A stretch of 64,000 nt of DNA from Trebouxia sp. TZW2008 (lineage: Eukaryota > Chlorophyta > Trebouxiophyceae > Trebouxiales > Trebouxiaceae), in NCBI GenBank assembly GCA_002118135.1, contig BDIU01000083.1:105496-169495 (forward strand), given 5' to 3'. The position numbers and the translations under genes were made by a program. This document shows, piece by piece, positions 36,675-50,074 of the stretch (positions are counted from its first letter, which is position 1; the number at the start of each line of letters is the position of its first letter). The notes beneath the pieces were generated by a model that had not been told where the DNA came from, did not search any database, and saw only the letters and a list, made by a program, of their open reading frames with translations.

Positions 36675-37220
36675 ACCCTAAAGCAAGTGTAAGCTAGGTC
36701 CAGTGCGTTGTTTGCCGTAGCTGTAATGTGCCTGCTTATTGTTCAGCAAGAATAGCAATCATAGGGTCATGCAGTACAGATCTCTACTTCGTAGCATTGC
36801 AGCAGAAGTGTCACATGACAGATAAAGACTCTGTGTGATGTTTTGTGTGACCAGAAGTGAAGTGGTGGACGCCCATCAGGGACTTCGACATTTTCAGCAT
36901 TGCAGGCCTGTTTTCTTATTGATAGTTTTAAGTGCTACCAGCTGCCTTTCGTAAGCAGGGAAGAAAATACGCGCCGAGGGTCGGAGTGCTTGCATTCAAG
37001 CATCATTGATTTCGCAGACACCAGCACCAGCCTGGAAAGCCGGAGCAATCATGATATTGCTTCTGATGGACAGAAAATCTCTGGCAAGTACATCGTTGTT
37101 TGCTCCTGCTCTTGAAGCAGCCCCGGTCTGCCTCTATAAACAGAGGCTCCTGTTTCGACGCTTACCGGCATAGACTTCTCATTTCGTTTTCTCACTATTT
37201 CCAGAGTTGCATTGTTGAGA
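36675..37220. other. Convergent intergenic region
   Basis: Shared 3' region between TRAPPC11 (+) and BCKDHB (-). TGTAA motifs near 36689 and 36720 fit TRAPPC11 polyadenylation. No gene seen. Confidence 0.5.
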
Positions 37221-40200
37221 TCAATAACGCAAAGATTGAACGACTGCATCAACAATCTTTTGAGCAGTGGGCATGTAAATAGGCTCATAGATGAGTGGGA
37301 AAGGTGTATCATATCCACAGATGCGCAGGGGTGGCGACTCTAAATGGGCGAAGCATCTATTTGTTATGGTTGCTGTGACTTCAGCGCCAAAACCACTGGT
37401 GATAGGGGCTTCATGACTCACCAGCAGCCGCCCAGTCTTGTTAACAGAGGCCTCTGCATATGACAAAAACTGGTTGGCAAATGATGTAAAATCATTGATT
37501 TGCCTGTAACGCTCAAGCTCTTTGCAGACAGAGGCAGACACAGGAGCATGAACAAAATCTTCATGTCATGACCACACGGTCATATCATCCCCCCCCCCTT
37601 CAATTATCAGGTTGCAGGGGAGCCATGCAGCTCTGTCATGGCTTTCATGCTTGACTTCCAGACAGAACTACACATTGCTACAGGCTGCCAAGCCCCATGA
37701 CACTCTAACTTTTGTGCTTGGCAAGAGAAAAGGTTGTGAAAGGTCACCTACAGCTTCAACATCCCATGGCAGCAGCGTGCGCAGGTCTATAACCTCGCAG
37801 GAAATGTTGTCCTGTTCATGACACATTGCAGCCTGCAGAGCAAGTATTGACGAGCCTCTCACTTGAGACAGTCAAAGCACGAATGCATGAAGGTGATGCA
37901 GCTTGCTGATTGCACCATTTATTTGTATATGGCTGAATTACAGAATTGAGTATAGGATGAAATTTGTTTCTGCAATTTTCACATGATGTGCTGGCCTTCT
38001 TGTTGTAAGCAGAAATTGTGCTGCACCACAAACGGTAGCACAGCATGGGAAGCTAAAGCACTAAAACCCAGCAGCAGTGCAATCAGCTGAGTATGCAAGT
38101 CACAACAATTTTGGCAGTTGACTGGGCATTGGACACATCATTTACTAGCACATAAAGATGACTCACAGCCTTCTCCAGGACGGCCACTTGCTGGCCCCAG
38201 CCCACCAACGTGATGTCTGTGCCCTGCGTCTTCACCTTGGCTTGGCCTAGGGGGATGGTGTACTCCCCTTTAGGCACATCTTCCATTGCTGTGCGGTACC
38301 TGTAGATGCAGGTGTTGTTTCAGCACTTCATGTTTGCATTGACACTGGAATGTTGGTGACAAGCTGGAATGCAGGTCACAACCGTTTTTGTGGCATGGCA
38401 TCATGACTGCACGTGAAATTTTCCTCTCCTGTGAATAAACTGTAGTGACGCCAAGTGGCACACATGAATCAGAGGATTGAGGCCCTACATAATTTTGGGC
38501 TCGAAGAAGACTACAGGGTCAGGGTCTTGGATGGCAGCCAAAAGCAGCCCCTTTGCATCTGCAGGCCCGCCAGCCATCACCACCTTGATGCCTGCACAAC
38601 ACAACCCATGTTTTGAATCTCAAGACAACTAGCTTTTTGCAACAACATCATCACCACTATTGACTTTTTTGCAAATCTGTGTGGTTTGTGGAGAACAGCA
38701 AAGTGGATCATCTGCTGAGATGGTGCAGGCAAGCTCAAACTGCCAGCTTGCTATAACATCATTGCTGGGGGGCATTGGCAAGCTTGCTAGTGCACCCTTG
38801 CTGCAGTCAAGCTGTTACCAACTGTTCAGCCAGGCCGCCAGTCAAGCATTCACTCTGCATAGCATCTATGGAACAGCATCTTGGTTGGTCAATTGGTCTT
38901 GACAGACACAGACTGGCAAGGTCTGAATGGCTGTCAGATCGTTTCCAAGGGGATTGCTGATGTTGAGATGGCTTTGGGCAGAACCAGTATCAACCGCTCA
39001 AAAATAGCTCAAGCAGTCACTGCTGACAAGAAAAGCAAAGATATTCCCACAGGATTTGCACATACCAAAGCTATAGAAGCTATAGCAAGCTTGCCAATTG
39101 CAAGTACTCATAGATCCAGCATTTTTAAAAAGCATTGCAGATTGTCTATATGCACCTAGCAGCATTGCAAGGTCTCGCTAGCAAGCCTACAAATAAATAA
39201 CATTGATGCATTCATGCATATCTGGCCGCCCAGTTGTTTGAAAGCGAAAGGAAAGGAAATTGTGTGCAACACATAATGCATACAGAGCACAGTAGATTCA
39301 CATAGAAGCCAAAAGAGGACTGATCTCTGCAAAATTTGACACTATGATGCTGACCTGGGACATGCGTGAAGAAGCCCTCAGGGCTCTGACTGTGGTAATG
39401 CCCTCCATGGCCAACAGCCCCATATGGCGCCCTGATGGTCAACCCTCCACAGCTGAATTCACCACCGCTTCGATATCTGTACTTTGAGGCTTCATTGACG
39501 ATCTGGTCAAAGGCAGGGTATATGTAGTCTGCAAACTGGATTTCTGCTATTGGCGTGCATCCCATTGCAGCTGCTCCAATGCCAAAGCCAACAATGCCCT
39601 GCAAGCCACAATGCGCGTTTGCTTGACATTCTGCACATGCTTTCCAAGGGGCCAGGTACTCTCCAGCAATCTTCAAGCATTCCTCAGCGGCAACAGCTCT
39701 GTATAATGCAAATACATGAGAATATTTGATTCAACAGCTAAAGTTTCTTTTGGAGTAGATTGCAGTCATACACAACTTGTCTGCGCAATGGACACTGCCT
39801 TGCAGCTGCTCGATGACTTAGGCCTGCTGTTGTGCAAAATGGGGAATACAGTGGTCTTTGTACGATTCTGCGCCGTCACAACCATGGACATACCTGCTCT
39901 GACAGCGGTGTATTGAACACCCTCTCCTTGCCAAATTTTTGCAGCAAGCCTGCAGTACACCTGAAGACGCCTCCAAAGCTTACATCCTCCCCGAAGACCA
40001 TTGCCCTGTGCACAAATGTGTGAAGATGACCAGTTTCAGCTTTGGCAGGCAAGCTTGTGGTCTGGTAAAACGCTGTCTCAGCACCTTTTGTTGGACTCCA
40101 GTGCTATTTGCAGGGCATCATTGACTGCTGTACAGAGATTGACCCTCGAGGTATCGCCAGCTTCGGTAGCTGCCTTCGTGGCTAAGCCTCGAAGCAGCAG

Positions 40201-40251
40201 ATTACACCTGTGTCTGCTCAGCCTACTGACAATTGCAGCTTGGGTGTGCAT
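37221..40251 (-). CDS. BCKDHB: Branched-chain alpha-keto acid dehydrogenase E1 beta, mitochondrial
   Basis: Beta subunit of the thiamine-diphosphate E1 that decarboxylates Leu, Ile and Val keto acids. Seven exons, 358 aa, all in phase: 40251-40085, 40005-39894, 39598-39355, 38591-38489, 38299-38167, 37832-37748, 37453-37221. The N-terminus ([20 protein letters not shown]) is basic and amphipathic, like a mitochondrial transit peptide. Core motifs are [112 protein letters not shown] and [17 protein letters not shown]. These separate it from the pyruvate dehydrogenase beta subunit. Stop TGA at 37223-37221. Confidence 0.96.
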
Positions 40252-40760
40252 TGCCACGGATACAAAGATGGTACGACCCGTCTGTTGGCTGCTGCAGTTG
40301 GTTCGTGAGGCGCGCAAACTTCAGTCTGTGGCTTGATCTTAGACAGTGTCTTGCAAAACGCCTGGATAGTGAACACAGCTCGATGTCCTTCTTTGCTGAG
40401 TGCAATCGACGCAGCAAAGCAGAAGGTTTGATCCCAGCATCTGCTGAGGAGTAATATTTGGCTGCAGCTTGATCAGATGGCCTTCGATCGCTACAATACA
40501 GTCAGCTTGATGAGAAATGTTGAACCTGAAACCAAAAACAAGAGCAGGGGCGCTGAAAATGAACTCAGTCGGGGAGAGTAGGGCCTACATATGCAGCTGC
40601 TGCACCATAAGATTGTTGCCTGCGAAACACGAGGTTTCCGCGGCGCCATGTCACTGTGTGATACGGGTGGATCAGGAGAGCACCAATGCTGGGTCAGATG
40701 ATGCGCTAGGAGCATCAAGAATCGGCGGCAGCCAGCTCGTCAGGAGGAGTCATTCATAGC
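40252..40760. promoter_or_regulatory. Divergent intergenic region, likely bidirectional promoter
   Basis: 509 bp between head-to-head BCKDHB (-) and the CSDE1-like gene (+). No specific element recognised. Confidence 0.4.
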
Positions 40761-43700
40761 ATGATCACTCAAGCTGAAGGGAGGGGCCGCAGGCCTCCCC
40801 AAGGCGGCAGGGGTCGTGCAAGAGGCGATGCAGGCGGCAGAGGCAGATCGCAGCGATTGCCTGCCAGCAACGGCGAGGTACAAAGCCACTTTGGTCAGCA
40901 TTGGCCAGAGCCTAAAGCAAATCAGACTGGTCAGCCGATGCAGCACGAACCCCATCCTCCAGGCTTCGTTCCTGAAGCCGATTCGCCGCAGCAGGGAGTC
41001 ATTGTTGCGATCTTGGACAGCTATGGGTTCATCAGGTAGCCTTGCTTTTGTGTGACAGCTTGAACTTGCAGGTTGCATGCTAGCAAGTCGTCCTGCTACA
41101 TGTCTGCAGACCACCAGGAGGGCAGTCTCAGATATTCTTTCATGGTAGTGAAGTACAAAATGCGGACAGACCCTCTGATGAGCAATTCGATTTGCGGCAA
41201 CTTCTGCAGCTGGGTGATGAAGTTTCATTTGATCTCAAGCATATTGCTCATAAAAACAAAAAAATAAATGCAGTCAACGTGAATAAGCTGCCTAAGGGCA
41301 CCATAGCAGCGCTGCAGTCAGCAGACAGGGGCAGATACAGGGGCACTATCCAAAGTTTGCCTGGGGAGAGTAGCTGGAGATCACAGGTAATGATCAGTGC
41401 TCATTTTGGCACATCTTTTGCATGCTGCATGCATGACCTGCAACATTAACACGTTTGTCACCCCAGCAGCCTGCTGGCAGAAGCACGTGTGCTTGTTTGT
41501 CCTTGCCTTTGACCTTGTAGCATGACAGCCTGACAATTGTACGAATCATCGGCTGCTGGTCGTTGCAACAATGGCAACGCTCGTCTGTGACTGCAGGACA
41601 TCACTCCAGGCAAAATTGCCTACGCAAAACCAGCTCTTTCATCACAGAATGCAACTAATCAGGTTGCCCTGTACAAGCCTACAGACCTTCAAAACAAAGC
41701 GATCAAGTTGCGCATTGGCGACAAAGTTGAGTTCAGTCTAGTGCAGCAGGAAGGCAGTTCTGAGTCACACAATTTAGCTGCCAGCATTGTTTTAGTTTCC
41801 AGAGCTGCAAATGCAGCAGGGGAACATGATCAGCTTCAAGGGTGTGTCATCAGCGTCAAAGAAGGTTTTGGGTTCATCAGGTAAGACCTATTTTAACTTC
41901 ATCATCTTGTAAAAGCTGGCCATAGCTTTGCACAAATGCACAGCCTGGCTCACAACTTCGCAAGGGCACATGGCACTGACCTAGCACATGTTCCTGCTGA
42001 ATACAAGCAAGAATGGGTGACGAAGACAACGAGCCTCACTGATGCATTCTTTTGCCATGTTCTGGCAAGATCAAATGATTCAGGAGTTGCTTCACGGGCT
42101 GAATCAGCTTCACTGATGCATGTATGTGGTGTATTCAGGCCTGCCTTGAAGCCAAATGACCGTATCTATTTCCGCTTGAGCGATGTTGTTGGGGCTCAGA
42201 GTCAGCAGGTGGCTCTCAACTCAGAGGTGTCTTTTGTCATGGTTCCTGACCCTAGAGGCCATCAAGACAGGGCAGCCAATGTCCAAATGCTTCAGACTGC
42301 TTTTGCTGCTGATCAGCTGAGCATGCTTTCAGGTACAGTGGTCCTTCGTCATGACAGCTGCATTGACGAGTTACACAATTGATTTTGTCACATTGCCTTT
42401 GCTCAAAGATACCACTGCAATTGGAATGCATAATCAACTGTTCCCATCAACAAAACAGTATACAGTGCAGACCTCAAATCTGTCTCAGATTGGTTGCCCT
42501 GTGCTAAATATGCCTGCATCCTTAGGTGTGCTCCATGACAGATGTATGCTTAGCAGTCCTGATTTCAAAAGCCAGCAGGACAGTACTGACGGCTTGTTGA
42601 AATGTCTCAATCACCAACAAGGTTCTGCAAGCCTTTAATTGTTTTGTGCATCAACACGCCTGATTGCACTGCCTTCTTTGGCTGGACGTGCATACAAAGG
42701 TAGCAGCTTTCAAAAAGCCAATGCCCTTTTGAGAACCGTGACTTCTATTGCTGCCCTTGCACGCGAACATTTGACAAACATCATGAAGCTCTCTTGGTGT
42801 ATTGCAGGCATGCGGCAAGGGCGAGTCATCAAACCACCGACAGCAGACCCCACACAGCAGCAGTTGGATGGAGTGCTGGTGTTCAATGAAGACCAGGCCG
42901 CCATCAACTGCTCCTTTGGGGCTTTCCAGGCAAGCCTTTGTCCTCATTTATGGAACCTTTATTGGAAACCTTCAACCCATGTTCAACCTCATTTGTGTTG
43001 TGGGCATGACCATGGTTCATGGATGTGTAGCCAAATTGAGACCGTCAATATTAGCATAAGTTCAGGTCTGACTGAGGTCCAATGATGCAGTCAGCTTCTG
43101 GCCCTCAATCACTTTAGCACAATCAGCCCTTAGCAGCAATGCTGGCAGTTTGAGCACCTCGGTTGTTCCGATGGATTTTGCGCTGCAAGCTGCTCAAGTC
43201 TGCACTGTATGCTCAGTGCTACTTCAATTCAAAACAAAGCAGCAGCATGAAAGCAGACTTCAGAGTTTTTGAATTCCAAACTCTGCTTTGGTGCTTTGCA
43301 TAATCCTCAGTCATGCTTTGGGCAAATGTCTGAGTGAAAAACCGTAGGGTCATGCGCAAAGTACCGCTACCCTCCTGAGCAAAGAGTCACATGTGTGTTC
43401 TTCATTTGACAGGGTGTTGTGTTGCCTGGCCAACAGCACCTTCCTCTTCTACTCTTTGCACTGTCAGGCTAGCTCTGCTACTTGTCCTGGCTAATACATG
43501 TGCCAAGATACATCTGATCACATGCCAATAGGCTGTCACTGTAAACACCACCCATTGATGGCAGCAAGCAATTCTAGTCCCTCGCAGAAGACAGTATCTG
43601 TACCACTCTCTACGAGCTGGTTCTTTCTGGTATTACAATGCAGAGATCAACATTAACAAGGCTCATGAGGAGAATGTGTCCCTTCACTGTTATGGTACTG

Positions 43701-46700
43701 TGCAGGTTAGTGGCGATGTGCCGCTTGAGGAAGATGATGAGGTCAGCTTTGAGGCAGGAGTCCATGTGGCCACAGGGGCTAGGAAGGCAGTTTCAGTGCA
43801 GCTGCTGGCCAAGGCCAATGACACAACAGTCAGGACAGAGTTGGGTCAGGTAAATGAATGTAAATAAAACACACATTGTCATGTGGCTTTTCTGTCCTGC
43901 TGTAGCAACAGGCTGGTTTGTCAATTTTTGGGCAGCTGCTCAACAGCAAGTCACACAGGAGTCAGCAGAATGCTGGTTTTGGCCAGGGGTCATCCTTCAC
44001 ATCTCTTTTGCACCGTTTCTTGGCGTTGTGGTACACGCTCAGAGCAAAAATTGTAGCTGTACTGCAGCTTGAAGGGAAAGATCATAGCAGCAGAGACAGA
44101 ACTGCGCTGATGTCACTCTAGCGCAGCTATCATTTTAGGACAATCATTAAGTATGTGATACACCTGCAAGAGACGCCTTACACAACAGACTCGGGGGTGT
44201 CCACTCATGCACTCTTCCCTACCCCATGCTGCACACTTGATCAAACATTTGTGAGTGTGTTTCTAGTAAGATTTTTGCATCAGGTTGTTGAGTGGGCACA
44301 GCTGTTCATGTTCAAAGCATTGTGACAGGGGCAAAAAGTTGCAGGCTGAAGTCTTGGTCAAAGTTGCATGGATGGTTTGGTGAAATTCTAAGTGACCTGC
44401 AGATCATTACAATGAGGACGCAATTTGGCTTCATCAAGTGCTGTGAGAGGCCAGGCGAGATGTTCTTCCACTTTTCTGCCCTTGACGGCGGACCTGAAGC
44501 CTTCAACGTTGGAGATGATGTTCAGTTTGGCGTCACTCGGGAGCCCAAGGGAGAACGCCTGAATGCTGTAGAGTAAGTATCAGCACCATCTGCAGTTTGC
44601 TTGTGAACAAGCCAAGTATGGGTGTTGTGACATAGCTGCTGTGACAGAAATTGCTGCAAAACAGCAGATAGCTCCTGTATAGATGTTATAAATCCTTCAA
44701 GTCAGCAAACATGCATGTCAACAAATGTGTGGGCATGTTTAGAATGCCAGTCTAGGCCTTCATCTGTTCAGGTCTATACTTTTCCTTAATCTTCTCCTTA
44801 ATCTTACTACCTCATCCACAAGCACATCATTCTTGCAGGTTCAAAGACCCAAGTTGAGTTGTCCCGTCCCTGTAAAATTACAAGAGGGCCTCGGGCTTTG
44901 CCTTCTTTGAGACAGTCTCAGAAGAGACATACATAGGCAGAGGAGTCATGTCAGACACTTCAAGGACCTAGCAACACAGGCAGATTAGTGGTGCTGTGCA
45001 ATCTAGCAAAACTTACCTGCTTGCTGCAGGATCTCAAGAGCACCTCGGCTCAGTTGTCCTTGATACCATTTCACAAGAGCAGTACACAGGCACAGATGTT
45101 GCAGCAGGCAGGTTCAAAACATAGCATTGATTGCCTGCTTGCTGCAGCATCACAAGGGCTTGTCAAGGCTCAGCAGTTTTTGAGATGCTGTCGGACAAGC
45201 AATACACAGGCAGAGTAGTTGGGGAGGACAGTGCCTCCTGGGGGATATAGTGTTGCCAGTAAACAAGAAAAATAGTTGCATAAGCAGGTCCAATAGGCAC
45301 AGACCTAAAATGATGGTCCTTTTTGCCGCAGGATCACAAGGGCACCTCAGGGCTCAGCAATCTTTGAGACCCTGTCAGAAGAGCAGTACACTGGCAGAGT
45401 AGTCAACAGGGCGGTGCCTCCTGAGGGGTACAGTGCTGCCAGTAAACAGGCAAAGTAGTTTTAAATGCAAGGACCTAAAACAATGATCCCGTGTGCTGCA
45501 GGATCACAAGAGCATCTCAGGGCTCAGCAGTCTTTGAGACCCTGTCAGAAGAGCAGTACACAGGCCGAGTAGTTGATAGGGCGGTGCCTCCTAGGGGATA
45601 CAGCGCTGCCAGCATCAGCGGCCTGCTCAGCTGTGAGATTGAGGGAGACCAGCAGCAGCTGCCGTTTGGGACTGGAGACTTGCAGGTGAGAGTCCTAGCA
45701 TAATCATCAGCATTCTTGAAACACTGGTCCTGACAACGCAAAACCTGAAAGCTTGCTTTACTGCAACAAACAAGCAGATGGCTATGTATGCACCAGCGTG
45801 GGAGACATGTTGCGACCCGCAAGCCTTCTCATAGACTCATGTTGAAAAAGCAAGTGGCGCCACTCCCTTAAGTCTGGCTAATACCCGCCCAGCCTTCACC
45901 CGCTATCAAGGTCATTAGTACAAACAGTACACAATGCTCAAATGCCTGAAGCATTTGCATGAACAGAAGTGGCTTCAAAAACCTGCCTGGCAATCTATGT
46001 TGATCAACTAGTCTGTGCGTAGTGGATATGAGCAGCCCTCTCTTTTATTTGCTGTGCATGCACATGAGGGTCGCACAGCAGGCTGCTGTCAGCGTAACAT
46101 TGCATGTGCGCTGTTATCCTACTGCATTTGACACAAGCAGATCTGCTAGCATGTCAGGCCGCAGTGTGCACGCTGCTGGCGTTTGGGCTCTTCCAGTCGC
46201 TGTCTGTCATACTGACGGTCTCACACAGGAAAGGTGTCAATGCCAGAACTAGCATCTCATTGCAAATTGTTGATTTGACAACAAAATGTTTGAAAGCAGA
46301 GACTGTGACATTGCAGGACAGCAGCTTCAACCCTGGAGCAGGTGAGAAGGTCAGCTTCCGGGTGGCCACCCACCTTGCCACAGCAAAGGCTGCGCAGAAG
46401 GCTGCTGCACCCAACAGCAAATATGCAGGTAGCCTCAGTTGCCATCTAATTCAAGAAAGACACCACTTGTTGCTCAGGATGCAGCTTGAAGGATGTATTG
46501 TGAAGCGTCACCGCACTGAAGCGTTACTACAAACCTAGGTGGCAGGCTTCCATGCTATGTAATCTAGATAATGTGTTCAAGAAAGTCATTTCTCTCCTTG
46601 TTACATCAGCAGCTGATTTGATGCGACATGACCTTCCACAAGCATGCACTCTGCGCAGACATAGCAATGGCTGCATGATGCGTCAACATGCTGCAAGAGT

Positions 46701-49700
46701 CCGTCATCATGCTGTGCATTGTACAATCACCACAAAGTTGAGCTGCTCTTCTTCCTACTGAGGTGCTTTCCCTTAGCTGGCATGAGTGCACCTTATCGTT
46801 GTGGATGTAGACTGCTTGTGCGCTCGTGAGCGGCCAAATGATGTCATGGTGCAGTTGTAATGAGCATTGTATGGGCTCTGGTCCAGAGACAGCTTTCTGT
46901 CAAGGAAGAATAGCAGTGCAGGTCTTTCCTGTAGCCCAGTAGGGTCTAACTGTGAGCATCTCTGGAGCACCAAGCTTGGTCAAACTTTTTTGCTCCATGA
47001 TGCATCAACATGCTGTGCCAGTTTGTGATGAATGGATGCATCATTTGCATTCTATGCTTGGTATTTGCAACAGCTTCTCGTGCAGGAAGAAGAATGGTGC
47101 AGGTGTTCTCAATGACTCAAGAGGGTCTAGCTGTCAGCATCTCTGTTACCATAGGCATGTATCAGTGTGGTGGCTCCTCATGCTTCAACTTGTTGCCTCA
47201 GTATGTCATGCATCGGATGTGCATTTCACGTTCAGCATGGACAAGTATAGTCTCATGTGCAGGAAGAAGAGCGGTGCAGGTTTTCCCACTGAGCCAGGAA
47301 GGTTTGGTTGTGAGCATCCCTGGAGCAACAGGCTTAGTTGAGTTCTGTCAAGATGAGCCATACCTTGTGGAGAATAGGGATGACAAGCAGCGCATACCAT
47401 TTCAAGTGTCAGAGGTGATTCCATAATGCCTACTGTGGCTTGTGTCACAGTAAAGACGCATGTTGCTACAACAGACTACGTTGGGAGTGTGTGGAGTGCG
47501 CGCACCTGAATTTTACAGCATGTACAGAAGTGATTGCACACATGCTTGGCAGTGAGACGTGCTGAATCTGAAAGCATGCCAATTGCTGCTCTTCACAAGC
47601 CTCTGACGCACCGTCTGATTTATCCCCTGGCATTGGCCATGTACACATTGTCACAGCACCGACCAGACATCACTTGCTTGAGATGCTATTCCCCAAAGCT
47701 GCCACCCAGATAAGACAGCGCCTGTCATTGTGTGATACTTACTCTGCCTGCTCATGCAGCTTTTGTCAACCCAACTCCATGCTTCCAGGTGCAGAAGGAT
47801 GTGGAGTTGAAGCCAAGCGACATTGTCCAGTTTGTGCTTCAGACTGACCCCCGCACCAAAGACCGCAAAGCTGCCAGAGTCACCCGTCTCAAGGTTAGCA
47901 CTTCTGTCTTCTGTCAAACTTCATCCTGTTTTTCTCCTGTCATTCAACTCGCACACAAAAGTATGCCTTAGCAAATGAACTGATGTGAAGCTGTCTGTGG
48001 CTGAGCTTTCGAGCTGTGCTGTGCTTTCAACTGAGCTGATGTCATCCTTCCGCTAAACACTATGTCACTTTTAAGTCCAGTTGCATTCATGTGCATGCTT
48101 GGATGCGTCATCACAGATTCCCCAACTCATACGGGAGTTTTCCGCACAGAACAATGCAGTTGAGGCATCTGTATGTGTGTGCAGATTGGGGATGGGTTTG
48201 TGCCTGAGGAGGCTCAGCGCAAGAACCCCAATGCCATCAAGTTCACAGCAAGCACTCCTGAGGTGAGTCGCGTCAATACCGTGATCCTGCGCCCTGACAG
48301 ATACTGCTTACTACCAATTCAACTGAAAGCGCAGATCTTACAGCTGCAGCAGCATTACAGCCATACTGATGCTAGTATTGACACACAGCATGTACAAGCA
48401 CTACGGCAGTGTCTGAATTTAGTGCAGAGTGCAGCTGTACATGCCATATGTTGCCTTGCCTGCTGTTGACCATGCTGATAAAGGTTGACTGTCAAGTAGT
48501 CAAATCTGCAGGTTTTAGTCGTGTGATGTCTTTAACCATCAGATGCCACCTTGCATGGAGCTGCACAAGCTAGATTGTGCTGAGATTTCAGGCATCAGGT
48601 TCATGGTCTCTTGCTGCCGCATGTTGAATTCCATGATTGCTTTTTCACGGCACAATGCAGGGTGCTGCAAAGGTCAAGATATACATTGAGCATCGTGTGG
48701 TACTTTGCAGGGTTCTGGAAAGGCAAAAGTCAATCAAGCTGCCAGGATTGCCAGAGGGCCAGACGGCACCAGGGGCTTTACAGCTGCCCTTCAGCCTGGT
48801 GGTAGGGCACGCCTGCTGCCTCCTGGTCCCACCCCTCACACCCCTGCTGCTCCAGGCTCTGCAGGTAATGCCTGCTGCCCAATTGGCACCTGCTGTTGGT
48901 GTCTGCAGATTGCCACACACAGCAGTGATGCTTTTCCAACCCAAAGCTGGGCATGATTCAGCAGCAATCATCCGCATGCAGTCATCTCTGCATTGTGTGT
49001 GACTTGCTGTCGATCAACAGGTCGAGAATATGGGCTCTGTGACATGCTGGTCGAGAGCGCCCTGCTGAGGTTCCACAGTGGAGCCCAACATAGTAGCGGC
49101 AGAAGTAACAGCAGCAAGGCTGTTTCACTGTGCTTTGTCCCTATGGCTAGCCACAACAGCACTTGCTGCGCAGGCTCCCAACAAGCAGCAGCGGCTGGCA
49201 GCAGCGCCCCATCAGGCATGGACGCTCAGTCACCTGCACCTGGGTCTCTGCCAAATGGGCACAGCAAGGGCAGAGGGCAAGCAGGCAGGACTCCTGGCAG
49301 GGGCAGAGGACAGGGCCCTGCCAGAAGCCCTGTCCCTGGCACCCCTGTCTCTGTGCCTCAGATTCTGCAGCCACTGCGGTGAGTTACTTTTGTTGGTCAT
49401 GAGTGGCATGTAACTTTTGCATCCAGTTGCTTATGCTTGTGCTGCTTTCAGTCAAAAGTACACAACATATGCAAGGGAACCTGCAGTGTCTGGTTGCTTT
49501 CAACACACCATCATCTGTCTCTGCTTGTCATCATGTCAGATACAGTCAGCTATCAAGCACACTGGGATACTCACAGCGAGTTTATCCAGCATCACAGGGA
49601 GAAAACACCAGCAACAGGTGCAGTCATATGCAGCAGGTTTCACGCTTTGTCATGTTCTATAGGCAGCAGACCAGCAGCCCTGTCCCCAGAGGGCCATCTC

Positions 49701-50074
49701 CAGGCCCCCCTGCCCCCACAGCCACCCCCACCTCAACTCGAAAGCACAACCCCTCCCCAAAGGGCAGTCAGGGTTTGCGAAAGCAGGCAGTCATGGCTCA
49801 AGCTGCTAGGGATCAGTCACAGCTGGCAAGTGAGTCACAACAGAGCCCTAGCACAGCTCAGTCAGGCGATGCAAGGTCACAAAACTCCTCACAAGCCGTT
49901 GCTGACAGGCAGTCAATTGATCACACAGCTGTGAATGGTGCTAATGGAGGCAGCATGGATGCTGAACCACAGAGAACTGCCAGTGGCAAAATGCTGAACC
50001 CTTTTGCTTCGACGTTTGTGCCTCGCACGTCTTCTGGGAGCTTGGCAAACAGCTTCTCAATTGACTTGCAATGA
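40761..50074 (+). CDS. CSDE1: Cold-shock-domain RNA-binding protein, CSDE1/Unr-like
   Basis: Cytoplasmic mRNA-binding protein controlling translation and stability. Fifteen exons, 955 aa, all in phase: 40761-41035, 41110-41386, 41597-41880, 42139-42332, 42808-42929, 43706-43849, 44403-44572, 45502-45685, 46317-46428, 47263-47414, 47789-47893, 48185-48262, 48711-48864, 49174-49378, 49663-50074. An RG-rich leader (GRGRARGDAGGRGRS) is followed by repeated canonical and variant cold-shock domains: GVIVAILDSYGFIR/IFFHGSE, GCVISVKEGFGFIR/IYFRLSD, and TQFGFIKCCERPGEMFFHFS. A SUZ-C-like motif lies at about residues 702-721 (AARIARGPDGTRGF), and a PAM2 poly(A)-binding-protein motif, MLNPFASTFVP, at 929-939. 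The intron after 42929 uses a GC donor (cag|gcaagc). Confidence 0.92.
44858..45470 (+). pseudogene. Ladder of four decayed copies of CSDE1 exon 8
   Basis: Copies at about 44858-44960, 45030-45115, 45140-45275 and 45325-45470 repeat the exon region reading ITRASQGSAVFETLSEEQYT. Identity to the functional exon (45502-45685) rises step by step towards it. Each unit also carries intron sequence and the acceptor TGCTGCAG/GCCGCAG. The last copy keeps most codons but has a stop soon after the region corresponding to GYSAAS. Confidence 0.9.
46900..47165 (+). pseudogene. Two decayed copies of CSDE1 exon 10
   Basis: At 46900-46990 and 47083-47165, repeating the start of exon 47263-47414 (aggaagaagagcggtgcagg). 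The second copy still has the acceptor and reads GRRMVQVFSMTQEGLAVSIS. Confidence 0.85.
48652..48695 (+). pseudogene. Short decayed copy of CSDE1 exon 13 start
   Basis: About 40 bp (gcagggtgctgcaaaggtca) matches the acceptor and first codons of exon 48711-48864 (gcagggttctggaaaggcaa), with later divergence. Confidence 0.7.
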
